Shown: positions 1-5,618, counted from the stretch's first letter. The stretch is 5,635 nucleotides of DNA from Cloacimonetes bacterium TCS60 (GCA_001577135.1 LSCK01000019.1:1-5635); one strand, 5' to 3'. The notes: a model not told the origin generated them from the sequence alone. Made by a program: numbers and translations.

Positions 1-1166
1 CAACCAAAAACTACGTGTATCTGATTTTCGGTGAATTGCCTTACAGTTCCCAATACATTTTTAAGGGCTTGTGGTGTATGGGCGAAATCAATAAAAACAT
101 GGAAATTACCCTTGTCATGATCAATTTTTTCCAACCGACCCAGAACAGAAGAAATAGTAGCTATGGCAGATTTGATAACTTCCCAACTAATATCGAGTGT
201 TCTACAAACAGCAATAGCTGCTAGAATATTCTGGACGTTATGGTTGCCCAGCAGACTGCTGTTTATTGAATATTGTGAGTTTTCGGCATTGACTAAAAAT
301 TCCATCCGATTTTGTGTTGTCTTGAGGTTAGTAGCCCTGAAATCGGATTTGATATTGATACCAAAACCAATGTTTTTATCTGCTTTGAATTTATTGAAAT
401 AGGGGAAATGCTCGTCATCTTCATTTAAAATTATAGTTTTTTCTGTTCCTGTTATGTTTTTTGAATCCGCAACATACTGCAGTAACTTAGCTTTAGCCTT
501 TTTGTATTCATCCAAAGTTTTATGATAATCGAGGTGATCGTAAGCAAGGTTTGTTAATAAGCCAATATCGAAATCACAGGCTTCCACTCTGTATTGAGCC
601 AGGCCATGGGAAGATGTTTCCATAATAGCAATTTCAACATTGTTTTTTACCATATTTGCCAGAATTTTTTGGATTTCCAGAGCATCAGGCGTGGTTGTAT
701 GCAATCCTGTTTCAATGCTCTCGTTACCCATGCGTACTCCCAGGGTCGATATTATTCCTACTTTTTTGGAGCTGGAGGATAAAATGTTGTATATTATCTC
801 ACACGTGGTAGTTTTGCCATCTGTGCCGGTTATTCCTACCAGTATTAATTTTTTTGAAGGATAATCATAAAATTTTGCTGCCAGGTGTGCCAGGGTTTTG
901 CGGGAATTGTGTACAATAATGGTCGGGATGGCTATTTTGAAGGAAATATTTGGATTATCGCAAACAAGTGCAACAGCACCTTTTTGCATTGCTTCCTCTA
1001 AATATTCATGCCCATCATGGTTTTCACCTTTAACGGCAACGAAAATATTTCCGGGTTCAATTTTTCTGGAATCAAATGATATGCCCGTTATCTCCAAATT
1101 TGATGCAAGGTTTTTATTAATGAATTTTTTTGTTTGAATGTCAGAAATCAGTTTTTTAAATTTCAT
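1..1166 (-). CDS. murE: MurE-type UDP-MurNAc-tripeptide synthetase, C-terminus cut by window edge
   Basis: Cytoplasmic Mur ligase that uses ATP to add the third stem-peptide residue (meso-diaminopimelate or L-lysine) to UDP-MurNAc-L-Ala-D-Glu. I translated the strand by hand from ATG at 1166, giving 388 codons before the left edge; MurE proteins are usually near 490 residues, so the C-terminal domain is incomplete. Visible motifs in order: the N-terminal DSRKIEPGNIFVAVKG (32-47) with DGHEY after it; ATP P-loop GITGTDGKTTT (111-121); TTTPD (157-161); METSSHGL (182-189); AKAKLL (224-229), where K225 is the expected carbamylated lysine; LGNHNVQNILAA (306-317); GRLEKID (343-349); DFAHTPQAL (360-368). 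The D-N-P-R region that separates DAP from lysine enzymes lies beyond the edge, so the amino acid added is undetermined. The start lies 7 bp after the femX-like stop with no strong Shine-Dalgarno, which suggests translational coupling. The P-loop has Asp where most MurE have Asn. Family assignment is firm. Confidence 0.95.
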   Translation of the reverse strand, partial: MKFKKLISDIQTKKFINKNLASNLEITGISFDSRKIEPGNIFVAVKGENHDGHEYLEEAMQKGAVALVCDNPNISFKIAIPTIIVHNSRKTLAHLAAKFYDYPSKKLILVGITGTDGKTTTCEIIYNILSSSSKKVGIISTLGVRMGNESIETGLHTTTPDALEIQKILANMVKNNVEIAIMETSSHGLAQYRVEACDFDIGLLTNLAYDHLDYHKTLDEYKKAKAKLLQYVADSKNITGTEKTIILNEDDEHFPYFNKFKADKNIGFGINIKSDFRATNLKTTQNRMEFLVNAENSQYSINSSLLGNHNVQNILAAIAVCRTLDISWEVIKSAIATISSVLGRLEKIDHDKGNFHVFIDFAHTPQALKNVLGTVRQFTENQIHVVFG

Positions 1167-1173
1167 AGATGGA

Positions 1174-2256
1174 TTATTCTTCGAGTGAATCTGATATTTG
1201 CCCTTTCTTTATTAAACTTCTTATGTTTGTGTAGGTCTTGAGGCTTTTATTGAAAAATTTATACCAGAAGGGCTTGAATACTAGGTCATGCATACCGATG
1301 AATACTTTTTTTTCACCTTTAAATCCCTTTTTAAATCTGTAAACGCCATAAAGCGGATGGTCTGAGTGAGGATTAACCGGGATACCCCAAAGGTCATATG
1401 TTTTGTAACTCTGTGATTTGGCCCACTTTATAACCTCCCAATGGATAGCGTGGTTGGGCATACGATTGCGCTGCTCGTTGGAGGAGGCTCCATACATATA
1501 CCAGATCTTATCTCCATAACAAAAAATATAAACTGCAGCAAGGGGTTCATTTTTATAAAATGCAACAAAAATTTTCACCATATTTTTCTCAGCCATAAGA
1601 TCAACAATACGCTCGTAATAATTTTTAGAATGAATGATAAAGGAATCACGAGAGGCAGTTTCCTGGAGAATATCATAGAAAATATCAACTCCCTCCTGAT
1701 TTGTCATCATTTTAACTTCAATATCTTTTCTACCGGATAGCCTAATATTATAACGATGTTTGGACTTAAAACTCATAAGGATATCATCTTTTTTTCTAGA
1801 AAGATCTACGTAAAAAGTTGCCCTGGGTTGGATCTGTTTGGGTTGGAATCTAAATCCCAAGTGCTGTAAACTTTCTATTGCTAACTCATCATCTTCTTCT
1901 ATGGCTGGGTCAATTTTCAAGACGATGGCTTTATGCTCACTGGCCAAAGTCCCTACTTTTTCTTTTAATATGGACAAAATTTCTTTATTATGAAAATCCA
2001 CAACCGGTCCGCGCGGGGCGTAAAAAATAGCTTTACCCAGCAGTGGTATCTTTCGTTTAAGTATCTGGATTCCCCCGATAAGATCTTCTCCTTTTTTTAT
2101 ACAGATTATGATTGATTCCCAATTCGATATTTTTTTAAACTCTCCCCATTCGGAAGTCTGTGATATCGGGCATAATTCTGTAGTAGCTAAGAAATTATTC
2201 CAGGCTTCCAGCTCGGATCTGGATTTTGCTAATTTGCAGATAATTTTATTTTTCAC
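1174..2256 (-). CDS. FemX/FemAB-family peptidyltransferase (peptidoglycan interpeptide bridge)
   Basis: Predicted aminoacyl-tRNA-dependent peptidyltransferase of the FemABX family (double GNAT fold), cytoplasmic or membrane-associated. Family members attach amino acids to the side chain of stem-peptide residue 3, on lipid II or UDP-MurNAc-pentapeptide. From the GTG at 2256 it has 360 residues, close to the usual 330-420. Family-like stretches are QTSEWGEF (33-40), YAPRGPVVD (79-87), KIDP (114-117), the basic KSKHRYNIR (164-172), YMYGASSN (253-260), YDLWGIP (287-293) and GVYRFKKGFKGE (304-315). There is no long coiled-coil insertion of the kind seen in staphylococcal FemA, so it is nearer the compact FemX type. 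An in-frame GTG at 2262 would add two residues, but AAAAGG then sits directly against that codon, whereas it is 5 nt from the GTG at 2256. It is followed 7 bp later by murE. The residue transferred cannot be read from sequence. Confidence 0.9.
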   Translation of the reverse strand: MKNKIICKLAKSRSELEAWNNFLATTELCPISQTSEWGEFKKISNWESIIICIKKGEDLIGGIQILKRKIPLLGKAIFYAPRGPVVDFHNKEILSILKEKVGTLASEHKAIVLKIDPAIEEDDELAIESLQHLGFRFQPKQIQPRATFYVDLSRKKDDILMSFKSKHRYNIRLSGRKDIEVKMMTNQEGVDIFYDILQETASRDSFIIHSKNYYERIVDLMAEKNMVKIFVAFYKNEPLAAVYIFCYGDKIWYMYGASSNEQRNRMPNHAIHWEVIKWAKSQSYKTYDLWGIPVNPHSDHPLYGVYRFKKGFKGEKKVFIGMHDLVFKPFWYKFFNKSLKTYTNIRSLIKKGQISDSLEE

Positions 2257-2261
2257 ATTCA

Positions 2262-2267
2262 CCTTTT
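2262..2267 (-). promoter_or_regulatory. Ribosome binding site deciding the femX-like start
   Basis: On the minus strand AAAAGG ends 5 nt before the GTG at 2256 but abuts the in-frame GTG at 2262. An ATG at 2258 lies between them but is out of frame and is followed at once by TGA. Spacing therefore favours GTG at 2256 as the start. Confidence 0.55.
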
Positions 2268-2287
2268 CCGTATTATAGATTTAATAA

Positions 2288-2317
2288 TTTATGCAGATAT
2301 ACAAACTTTTGTGTCAA
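2288..2317 (-). promoter_or_regulatory. Candidate sigma70-type promoter for femX-murE
   Basis: On the minus strand a perfect TTGACA (2312-2317) is followed after 18 bp by CATAAA (2288-2293), four of six matches to the -10 consensus. Transcription would start near 2281, leaving a short leader that still contains the Shine-Dalgarno. A perfect TATAAT at 2272-2277 is an alternative -10, but it lacks a good -35 and would give an almost leaderless message. Prediction by eye only. Confidence 0.4.
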
Positions 2318-2338
2318 CTTTCTTGAACTTTGTGTCAA
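2304..2338. repeat. Tandem direct repeat TTTGTGTCAA, 21-bp period
   Basis: The 10-mer TTTGTGTCAA occurs at 2308-2317 and again at 2329-2338, each preceded by AACT or AACTT. The 21-bp period is two helical turns, placing both copies on the same DNA face. Read on the minus strand each copy contains TTGACA, so one copy also serves as the candidate -35 box upstream of the femX-like gene. This could be a regulator binding site or simply two -35 elements. Confidence 0.5.
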
Positions 2339-2384
2339 GCAGATTTGATTAATGCAACATGATCGGGACATAAAATGTAAAAAC

Positions 2385-2411
2385 TTGACTGCAAACAGAT
2401 AGAATTATTTT
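2385..2411 (+). promoter_or_regulatory. Weak candidate promoter for the mazG-like gene
   Basis: TTGACT at 2385-2390 resembles a -35 box, and TATTTT at 2406-2411 could be a -10 at a short 15-bp spacing. A better -10, TAGAAT (2400-2405), is only 9 bp from TTGACT and would need a different, poor -35 around 2376-2381. A promoter must lie in this divergent gap, but its exact position is uncertain. Confidence 0.2.
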
Positions 2412-2432
2412 TATTTTGTAAGAAAGGATGTT

Positions 2433-2756
2433 ATGAATAATTTACAGAAAAAAGTACAAAAATTCACAGAAGAACATGAAATAAAAACAAAAGTAGAAAT
2501 CAGGTTACTGGACCTCGTCTCTGAAGCAGGAGAGCTGTCCAAGGAGTTTTTACAGGCAACAGAATATGGGAAAGCTGAATTTGTTCCAACTCAAGATTGG
2601 GCAGCAGAATTGGGAGACTTATTATTCTGTGTACTATGTTTGGCTAATACATCGGAACTTGCCATTGAAACAATATTGCAGCAAACTTTGGAAAAATACA
2701 CAAATCGAATAGAGGAGCATGGACAACCGGGATCAGAAAAAAAGGTAACGGAGTAA
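2433..2756 (+). CDS. MazG-like nucleotide pyrophosphohydrolase
   Basis: Small all-alpha NTP pyrophosphatase of the MazG superfamily. Relatives hydrolyse canonical or damaged nucleoside triphosphates to the monophosphate and pyrophosphate in the cytoplasm, using divalent metal bound by acidic residues. The 107-residue protein is a single-domain form. It shows LLDLVSEAGELSKE (25-38), with E31, E34 and E38, and then WAAELGDLLF (56-65), giving the ExxD pair E59 and D62. The first Glu of the usual EExxE motif is Ser30 here. The C-terminal helix ends in LEKYTNRIEEHG, as in many relatives. The ATG at 2433 is preceded by AGAAAGGA with 4 nt spacing. It is transcribed divergently from femX-murE and meets the membrane protein gene tail to tail, so it is probably monocistronic. 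The preferred nucleotide cannot be inferred. Confidence 0.85.
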   Translation: MNNLQKKVQKFTEEHEIKTKVEIRLLDLVSEAGELSKEFLQATEYGKAEFVPTQDWAAELGDLLFCVLCLANTSELAIETILQQTLEKYTNRIEEHGQPGSEKKVTE

Positions 2757-2762
2757 CAGTTA
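2754..2762. other. Tail-to-tail stop codons within the palindrome TAACAGTTA
   Basis: TAA on the plus strand (2754-2756) ends the mazG-like gene, and TAA on the minus strand (2760-2762) ends the membrane protein gene. Only 3 bp separate them and the whole 9-mer is a near-perfect palindrome. I see no GC-rich stem with a T-run on either strand between or just beyond the stops, so no intrinsic terminator can be called. Confidence 0.8.
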
Positions 2763-3548
2763 TAACAATTTATTTTGTACAAATTTGTAAACCAGATAGG
2801 TGCTGATTATCGAAATAGTAAATGAGAACAAAGTGGCTCCCAGAAGTCCAAAGGGGATAACAGAAAAGCGGAAAAAAATTGCATAAACGCCAACATTGAT
2901 GGGTCCACTCAGCATCAAAATTTTCATAACTGCTCGTGAAAATGCTGTCCCGTGTTCATAATAAGTAATCACCATTGTCGAGAGCATAACCGCAGGAAAG
3001 CAAGAGAAAGCCCCACCGAAAAGTGGTCCTCCCACCTTTGCCATTACCACAGCAAACACGATAATACTACCAGTTACTAACCCTCTGATCACAATTTGTC
3101 CATAGGAATATTTAATGTTTTTTCGCTTTTGCGCTGCGATTTGCATTTGATTCTCAGTATAATAAAAAATAAAAAATAAAACTACAACAAGTATTAATAT
3201 TCCTATAATAAACTTATTAAATTCGGAAAGTATTAGGAATAAAGCAATTGTAATCCAGGCAAACAGCGAAATTCCCACGGCCGGATAAAACCCATGCTTT
3301 CCCAGAGAAATATAGGCAAAGACAAATAATGCGTCCAGAGCCAGGATCGCAGGTATGATGGAGGTGGCTTCATATACAATCTGTAAATTTTCTGTCCATC
3401 CAATGAAAAAAAGTGAGACGAGAATTGTGGAAGGAATCCCGGCTATAACACCCCCAATTTTGGAGCCAAATTGTTCAGCTATGATGGTAGCGAGAGTTAT
3501 CCAAATACTGCCGACGATAAAACTTAATATTAGCTTTAGGTAAAACAC
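2760..3548 (-). CDS. Polytopic membrane protein with two related halves, function unknown
   Basis: A 262-residue, highly hydrophobic protein with about eight to ten predicted membrane segments, roughly 3-22, 30-50, 63-82, 86-108, 112-131, 152-170, 176-196, 208-228 and 231-256. The longest polar stretch (132-150, rich in K, R and Q) splits it into two halves that look like an internal duplication. Residues 11-60 contain IVGS, IGGVIAGIPS and LVSLFFIG; residues 156-200 contain LVTGS, FGGAFSCFP and LSTMVIT. The pattern of each half recalls small four-helix inner-membrane proteins such as DUF3147, but this is recall only. The GTG at 3548 is the only plausible start: an in-frame stop lies 27 nt upstream and no in-frame ATG or TTG intervenes. 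No clear Shine-Dalgarno precedes it. It lies 27 bp after the acyl-CoA ligase and is probably co-transcribed. Substrate and role are unknown. Confidence 0.8.
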   Translation of the reverse strand: MFYLKLILSFIVGSIWITLATIIAEQFGSKIGGVIAGIPSTILVSLFFIGWTENLQIVYEATSIIPAILALDALFVFAYISLGKHGFYPAVGISLFAWITIALFLILSEFNKFIIGILILVVVLFFIFYYTENQMQIAAQKRKNIKYSYGQIVIRGLVTGSIIVFAVVMAKVGGPLFGGAFSCFPAVMLSTMVITYYEHGTAFSRAVMKILMLSGPINVGVYAIFFRFSVIPFGLLGATLFSFTISIISTYLVYKFVQNKLL

Positions 3549-3575
3549 CCGGGAAAACCAAGTTGTAGCATTTTA

Positions 3576-5225
3576 TTATTTATACATATAGCGTTTTATG
3601 CTTTTCTTGGGAGTTTTTTCAAATTCTTCAGGATAAATCTGAATTTTTGATATTTTACTAAAGGCAGGTAGTAATTTATTTATCTTGTCACGATTTTTCT
3701 TCATAATTTTTTCCAAATCGTTTTCCTCGACCTTTTTTAGATCGAGTCTGTCGTAATCCGGATATACAAGAGCAACTAGCTTTTCTTCCCTTTTTACCAC
3801 AATAGCTTCTTCAATATAATTAAGGTTAGAAAGTTTGGCTTCAATCTCTTCCGGGTAAATATTTTGGCCGGATGGACCCAGCAGCATGGTCTTTTTTCTG
3901 CCTTTAATATAAATAAAGCCATCATTGTCGGTGAGAGCGAGATCTCCCGTGTGAAGCCACCCGTTCTCATCAATAGTTTCCGCTGTTATTTTTTCCTGTT
4001 TATAATAACCGGTCATGACATTTTCACCCTTAACTAATAATTCACCCACAACATTATAAGGGTCAGTCGAATCGATCTTGTACTCCAAAGTGTCAACAGA
4101 AATACCCACTGAATTTTTCTTATGATCTTTCCAATTGATATAACTAATGAGGGGCGCGCATTCTGTCATGCCATAACCAATTGTAAAGGGAAATTTTATA
4201 GTTTTGAGGAAGTCCTCTACAGCATCGTTTAGAGGGGCGCCGCCTATAACAAATTCGTTAAATTCTCCTCCAAATGAGTCAACCAGTTTGTTGCGGATCT
4301 TTTTATGGATCAGTTTTTTAATGAGGGGAGTTTTTAATAGCATATTTGTGGGAAAGGAGTCCATCGCTCTTTTAATTTTATTGTTATAGATTTTTTCAAG
4401 GACAAGCGGTACTGATAGTATGAGATTTGGTTTAATCTTGCCAAAAGCTTTTAAGATGATGGTGGGAGAGGGTATTCTACCCAGGAAGGTGATATGGCAT
4501 CCTGTACAAAAGGGAAAAAGAAATTCAAAGGCACAGCCAAAGGAATGCGCTACAGGTAAGAATGACAATATTGTATCTCCGGCAACCAGACCCATATGCT
4601 CTTTTGCAAAGACAATATTTGCGGCTAGATTGTTATGAGTTAGCATTACTCCTTTGGAAAAACCAGTGGTTCCGGATGTATAAACGATCCCTTCCAGAGA
4701 ACCATTACTGATTTCCTTGCATTTAAAGTTCTTGGAATTAAGGTCACCCTGGTATTTTTCTAAGTAAGAGTTTTTGCAGTTTGCCAGCTTCTCCTTGGCT
4801 TTATTTGCTCGGGAGAAGAGGAGTTCATAATTTTCTATGGCTAAGATCGTATTTAACTTTTTCATCTTAACTGTGTCTAATTCGGTAAAAGTATTTTCCA
4901 TTACAAACAGTATTTTAGCATCAGAATGGTTAACAATGTGGTGAATATCATTAGCATGGAAATCAGTTAGGATGGGAACGACCACCGCACCATAAGTTAC
5001 AGTTGCTAGATATGCAACACCCCAATTAGCAGAATTTTTGCCAAGTAAAGCAATTTTATCACCTGGTTTGATATTTAAGTTTTTAAAGAGTTCATGTAAG
5101 AAGGTGATCCTATCTGCAATTTCTCCGTAAGTGAGTGTCTTTCCATTAAAATTGGACAGTCCGGGTAAATCCCAATTTTGCTTAATTGAATTTTCGATCA
5201 TTCCAACAAAATTTTCTTTTAACAT
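3576..5225 (-). CDS. Long-chain fatty acid CoA ligase (AMP-forming acyl-CoA synthetase)
   Basis: ANL-superfamily enzyme that activates a fatty acid with ATP to acyl-adenylate and then forms acyl-CoA, feeding beta-oxidation or lipid synthesis; probably cytoplasmic or peripheral to the membrane. The 549-residue protein is full length for bacterial forms. Motifs in order: TYGEIADRI (32-40); AMP-binding P-loop YTSGTTGFSKGV (182-193); LPVAHSFG (223-230); IGGAPL (327-332); YGMTECAP (351-358); GWLHTGDLA (422-430) with the ribose-binding Asp428; GFIYIKGRKK (436-445); GQNIYPEEIE (453-462). The C-terminal A10 motif reads EKTPKKSIKRY (536-546), with Ser542 where the catalytic Lys usually aligns and Lys540 and Lys541 just before it. 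The sequence style, including PILTDFHANDIHHIVNHSDA (84-103), is like Bacteroidota/Cloacimonadota ligases. The ATG at 5225 follows TTTTAGGAG with 5 nt spacing. Chain-length preference cannot be read. Confidence 0.95.
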   Translation of the reverse strand: MLKENFVGMIENSIKQNWDLPGLSNFNGKTLTYGEIADRITFLHELFKNLNIKPGDKIALLGKNSANWGVAYLATVTYGAVVVPILTDFHANDIHHIVNHSDAKILFVMENTFTELDTVKMKKLNTILAIENYELLFSRANKAKEKLANCKNSYLEKYQGDLNSKNFKCKEISNGSLEGIVYTSGTTGFSKGVMLTHNNLAANIVFAKEHMGLVAGDTILSFLPVAHSFGCAFEFLFPFCTGCHITFLGRIPSPTIILKAFGKIKPNLILSVPLVLEKIYNNKIKRAMDSFPTNMLLKTPLIKKLIHKKIRNKLVDSFGGEFNEFVIGGAPLNDAVEDFLKTIKFPFTIGYGMTECAPLISYINWKDHKKNSVGISVDTLEYKIDSTDPYNVVGELLVKGENVMTGYYKQEKITAETIDENGWLHTGDLALTDNDGFIYIKGRKKTMLLGPSGQNIYPEEIEAKLSNLNYIEEAIVVKREEKLVALVYPDYDRLDLKKVEENDLEKIMKKNRDKINKLLPAFSKISKIQIYPEEFEKTPKKSIKRYMYK

Positions 5226-5230
5226 AGCTA

Positions 5231-5238
5231 CTCCTAAA
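5231..5238 (-). promoter_or_regulatory. Ribosome binding site of the acyl-CoA ligase
   Basis: On the minus strand TTTAGGAG ends 5 nt before the ATG at 5225. This is a clear Shine-Dalgarno that fixes the start and shows the gene is translated independently of the small frame upstream. Confidence 0.75.
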
Positions 5239-5300
5239 ATTTTTTTTAAATTCCAATCACGATATAAATTTCAACCAGCCCCAGGTGCATTAGGGCAATC

Positions 5301-5393
5301 TTATACAGACAACTTGCAAAATAAATATGAGAGAAACTTTTTGTAAAGTAATTTCTTGTTGAATGTTTTAAGGATTTGTTTTATTTCTTCCAT
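5301..5393 (-). CDS. Possible 30-residue small protein or leader upstream of the ligase
   Basis: ATG at 5393 is preceded by AAAGGAG (5400-5406) with 6 nt spacing, one of the best Shine-Dalgarno sequences in the window. The frame runs 30 codons to TAA: a lysine-rich start (MEEIKQILKTFNKKLLYKKF) followed by a short hydrophobic end. No family is recognised. A neighbouring minus-strand frame is open from about 5381 to a TAA at 5246, including codons that read MHLGLVEIYIVIGI at its end. The frame may therefore be a true short leader, or the front of a roughly 48-residue gene broken by a frameshift, perhaps at the A-run near 5336-5340. It lies 75 bp before the ligase start, so a shared transcript is likely. 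Evidence is the ribosome binding site and position only. Confidence 0.3.
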   Translation of the reverse strand: MEEIKQILKTFNKKLLYKKFLSYLFCKLSV

Positions 5394-5410
5394 TTTATAC
5401 TCCTTTGTTA

Positions 5411-5427
5411 GAGTTTAATTTAAACTC
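5411..5427. promoter_or_regulatory. Operator-like perfect palindrome GAGTTTAATTTAAACTC
   Basis: Two perfect 8-bp arms (5411-5418 and 5420-5427) flank one central base. It overlaps the best -10 candidate and lies 17 bp upstream of the start codon of the small frame, just beyond its Shine-Dalgarno. AT-rich palindromes of this size in this position are typical operators for dimeric repressors. No regulator gene is present in the window. Confidence 0.45.
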
Positions 5428-5446
5428 CAAAACTGTCCAGTGTCAT
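5418..5446 (-). promoter_or_regulatory. Candidate promoter for the ligase operon
   Basis: On the minus strand ATGACA (5441-5446, five of six to TTGACA) is separated by exactly 17 bp from TTAAAT (5418-5423, four of six to TATAAT). Transcription would begin about 18 nt before the small frame's ATG and read through the ligase and the membrane protein gene. The palindrome at 5411-5427 covers the -10 box. Prediction by eye. Confidence 0.35.
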
Positions 5447-5454
5447 CTTGACAC
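5440..5454. repeat. Inverted repeat GTGTCATCTTGACAC
   Basis: Six-base perfect arms (5440-5445 and 5449-5454) with a 3-bp centre. It overlaps the -35 candidate of the ligase operon. The flanking 9-mer CTTGACACA (5447-5455) also occurs, on the minus strand, in the repeat at 2331-2339 upstream of the femX-like gene. Confidence 0.45.
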
Positions 5455-5466
5455 AGAGGGCGGTGA

Positions 5467-5482
5467 TGAATTAACCAATTCA
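5467..5482. repeat. Inverted repeat TGAATT-AACC-AATTCA
   Basis: Six-base perfect arms with a 4-bp centre. It is the third palindrome in a row, about 28 bp from the preceding one. AT-rich, so it may be chance. Confidence 0.3.
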
Positions 5483-5574
5483 AGAAAAAGCTACCATCGA
5501 ATTACACGGGCTAATCAAATTAAAAATTATAAAAAAAGCTTCATAGAAACGAAATATGAACATAAATGCGAAAA

Positions 5575-5618
5575 TCCCTTCTAATAAGAAGGGGGGACCG
5601 CGCAGCGGTGGGATGTGT
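5575..5618. repeat. REP-like double hairpin at the right edge
   Basis: Two perfect inverted repeats lie back to back: CCCTTCT-AATA-AGAAGGG (5576-5593) and ACCGC-GCA-GCGGT (5597-5609), followed by GGGATGTGT. The GC content is sharply above the surrounding AT-rich DNA. Similar compact double hairpins ending in a G-rich GTGT tail occur as dispersed intergenic repeats in many bacterial genomes, some mobilised by IS200-like (RAYT) transposases. No T-run follows the stems, so it does not look like an intrinsic terminator. Whether it is repeated elsewhere in this genome cannot be seen here. Confidence 0.5.

Noticed and set aside
163..1137. Several plus-strand open frames of 62-79 codons
   Set aside because: All are antisense to the murE-like gene, whose minus-strand translation holds every expected Mur ligase motif without a break.
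1441..1740. 99-codon plus-strand open frame
   Set aside because: It lies entirely antisense inside the femX-like gene, whose protein motifs are clear; no ribosome site precedes it and the translation resembles nothing.
2411..2418. Bacteroidota-type -7 box (TAnnTTTG) before the mazG-like gene
   Set aside because: TTATTTTG lacks the A at position two and no TTTG lies at the proper upstream distance.
2779..2788. Palindrome ACAAATTTGT just past the convergent stops
   Set aside because: Too AT-rich and short for an intrinsic terminator, no following T-run, and it lies in the coding end of the membrane protein gene.
5131..5346. 71-codon plus-strand open frame across the ligase start
   Set aside because: It overlaps the confident N-terminus and Shine-Dalgarno of the ligase on the other strand and has no ribosome site or recognisable content.
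5576..5609. Hairpin pair as a transcription terminator for a gene to the right
   Set aside because: Neither stem is followed by a T-run on either strand at the right distance; minus-strand T-rich DNA begins only after further spacer. A REP-like element fits better.
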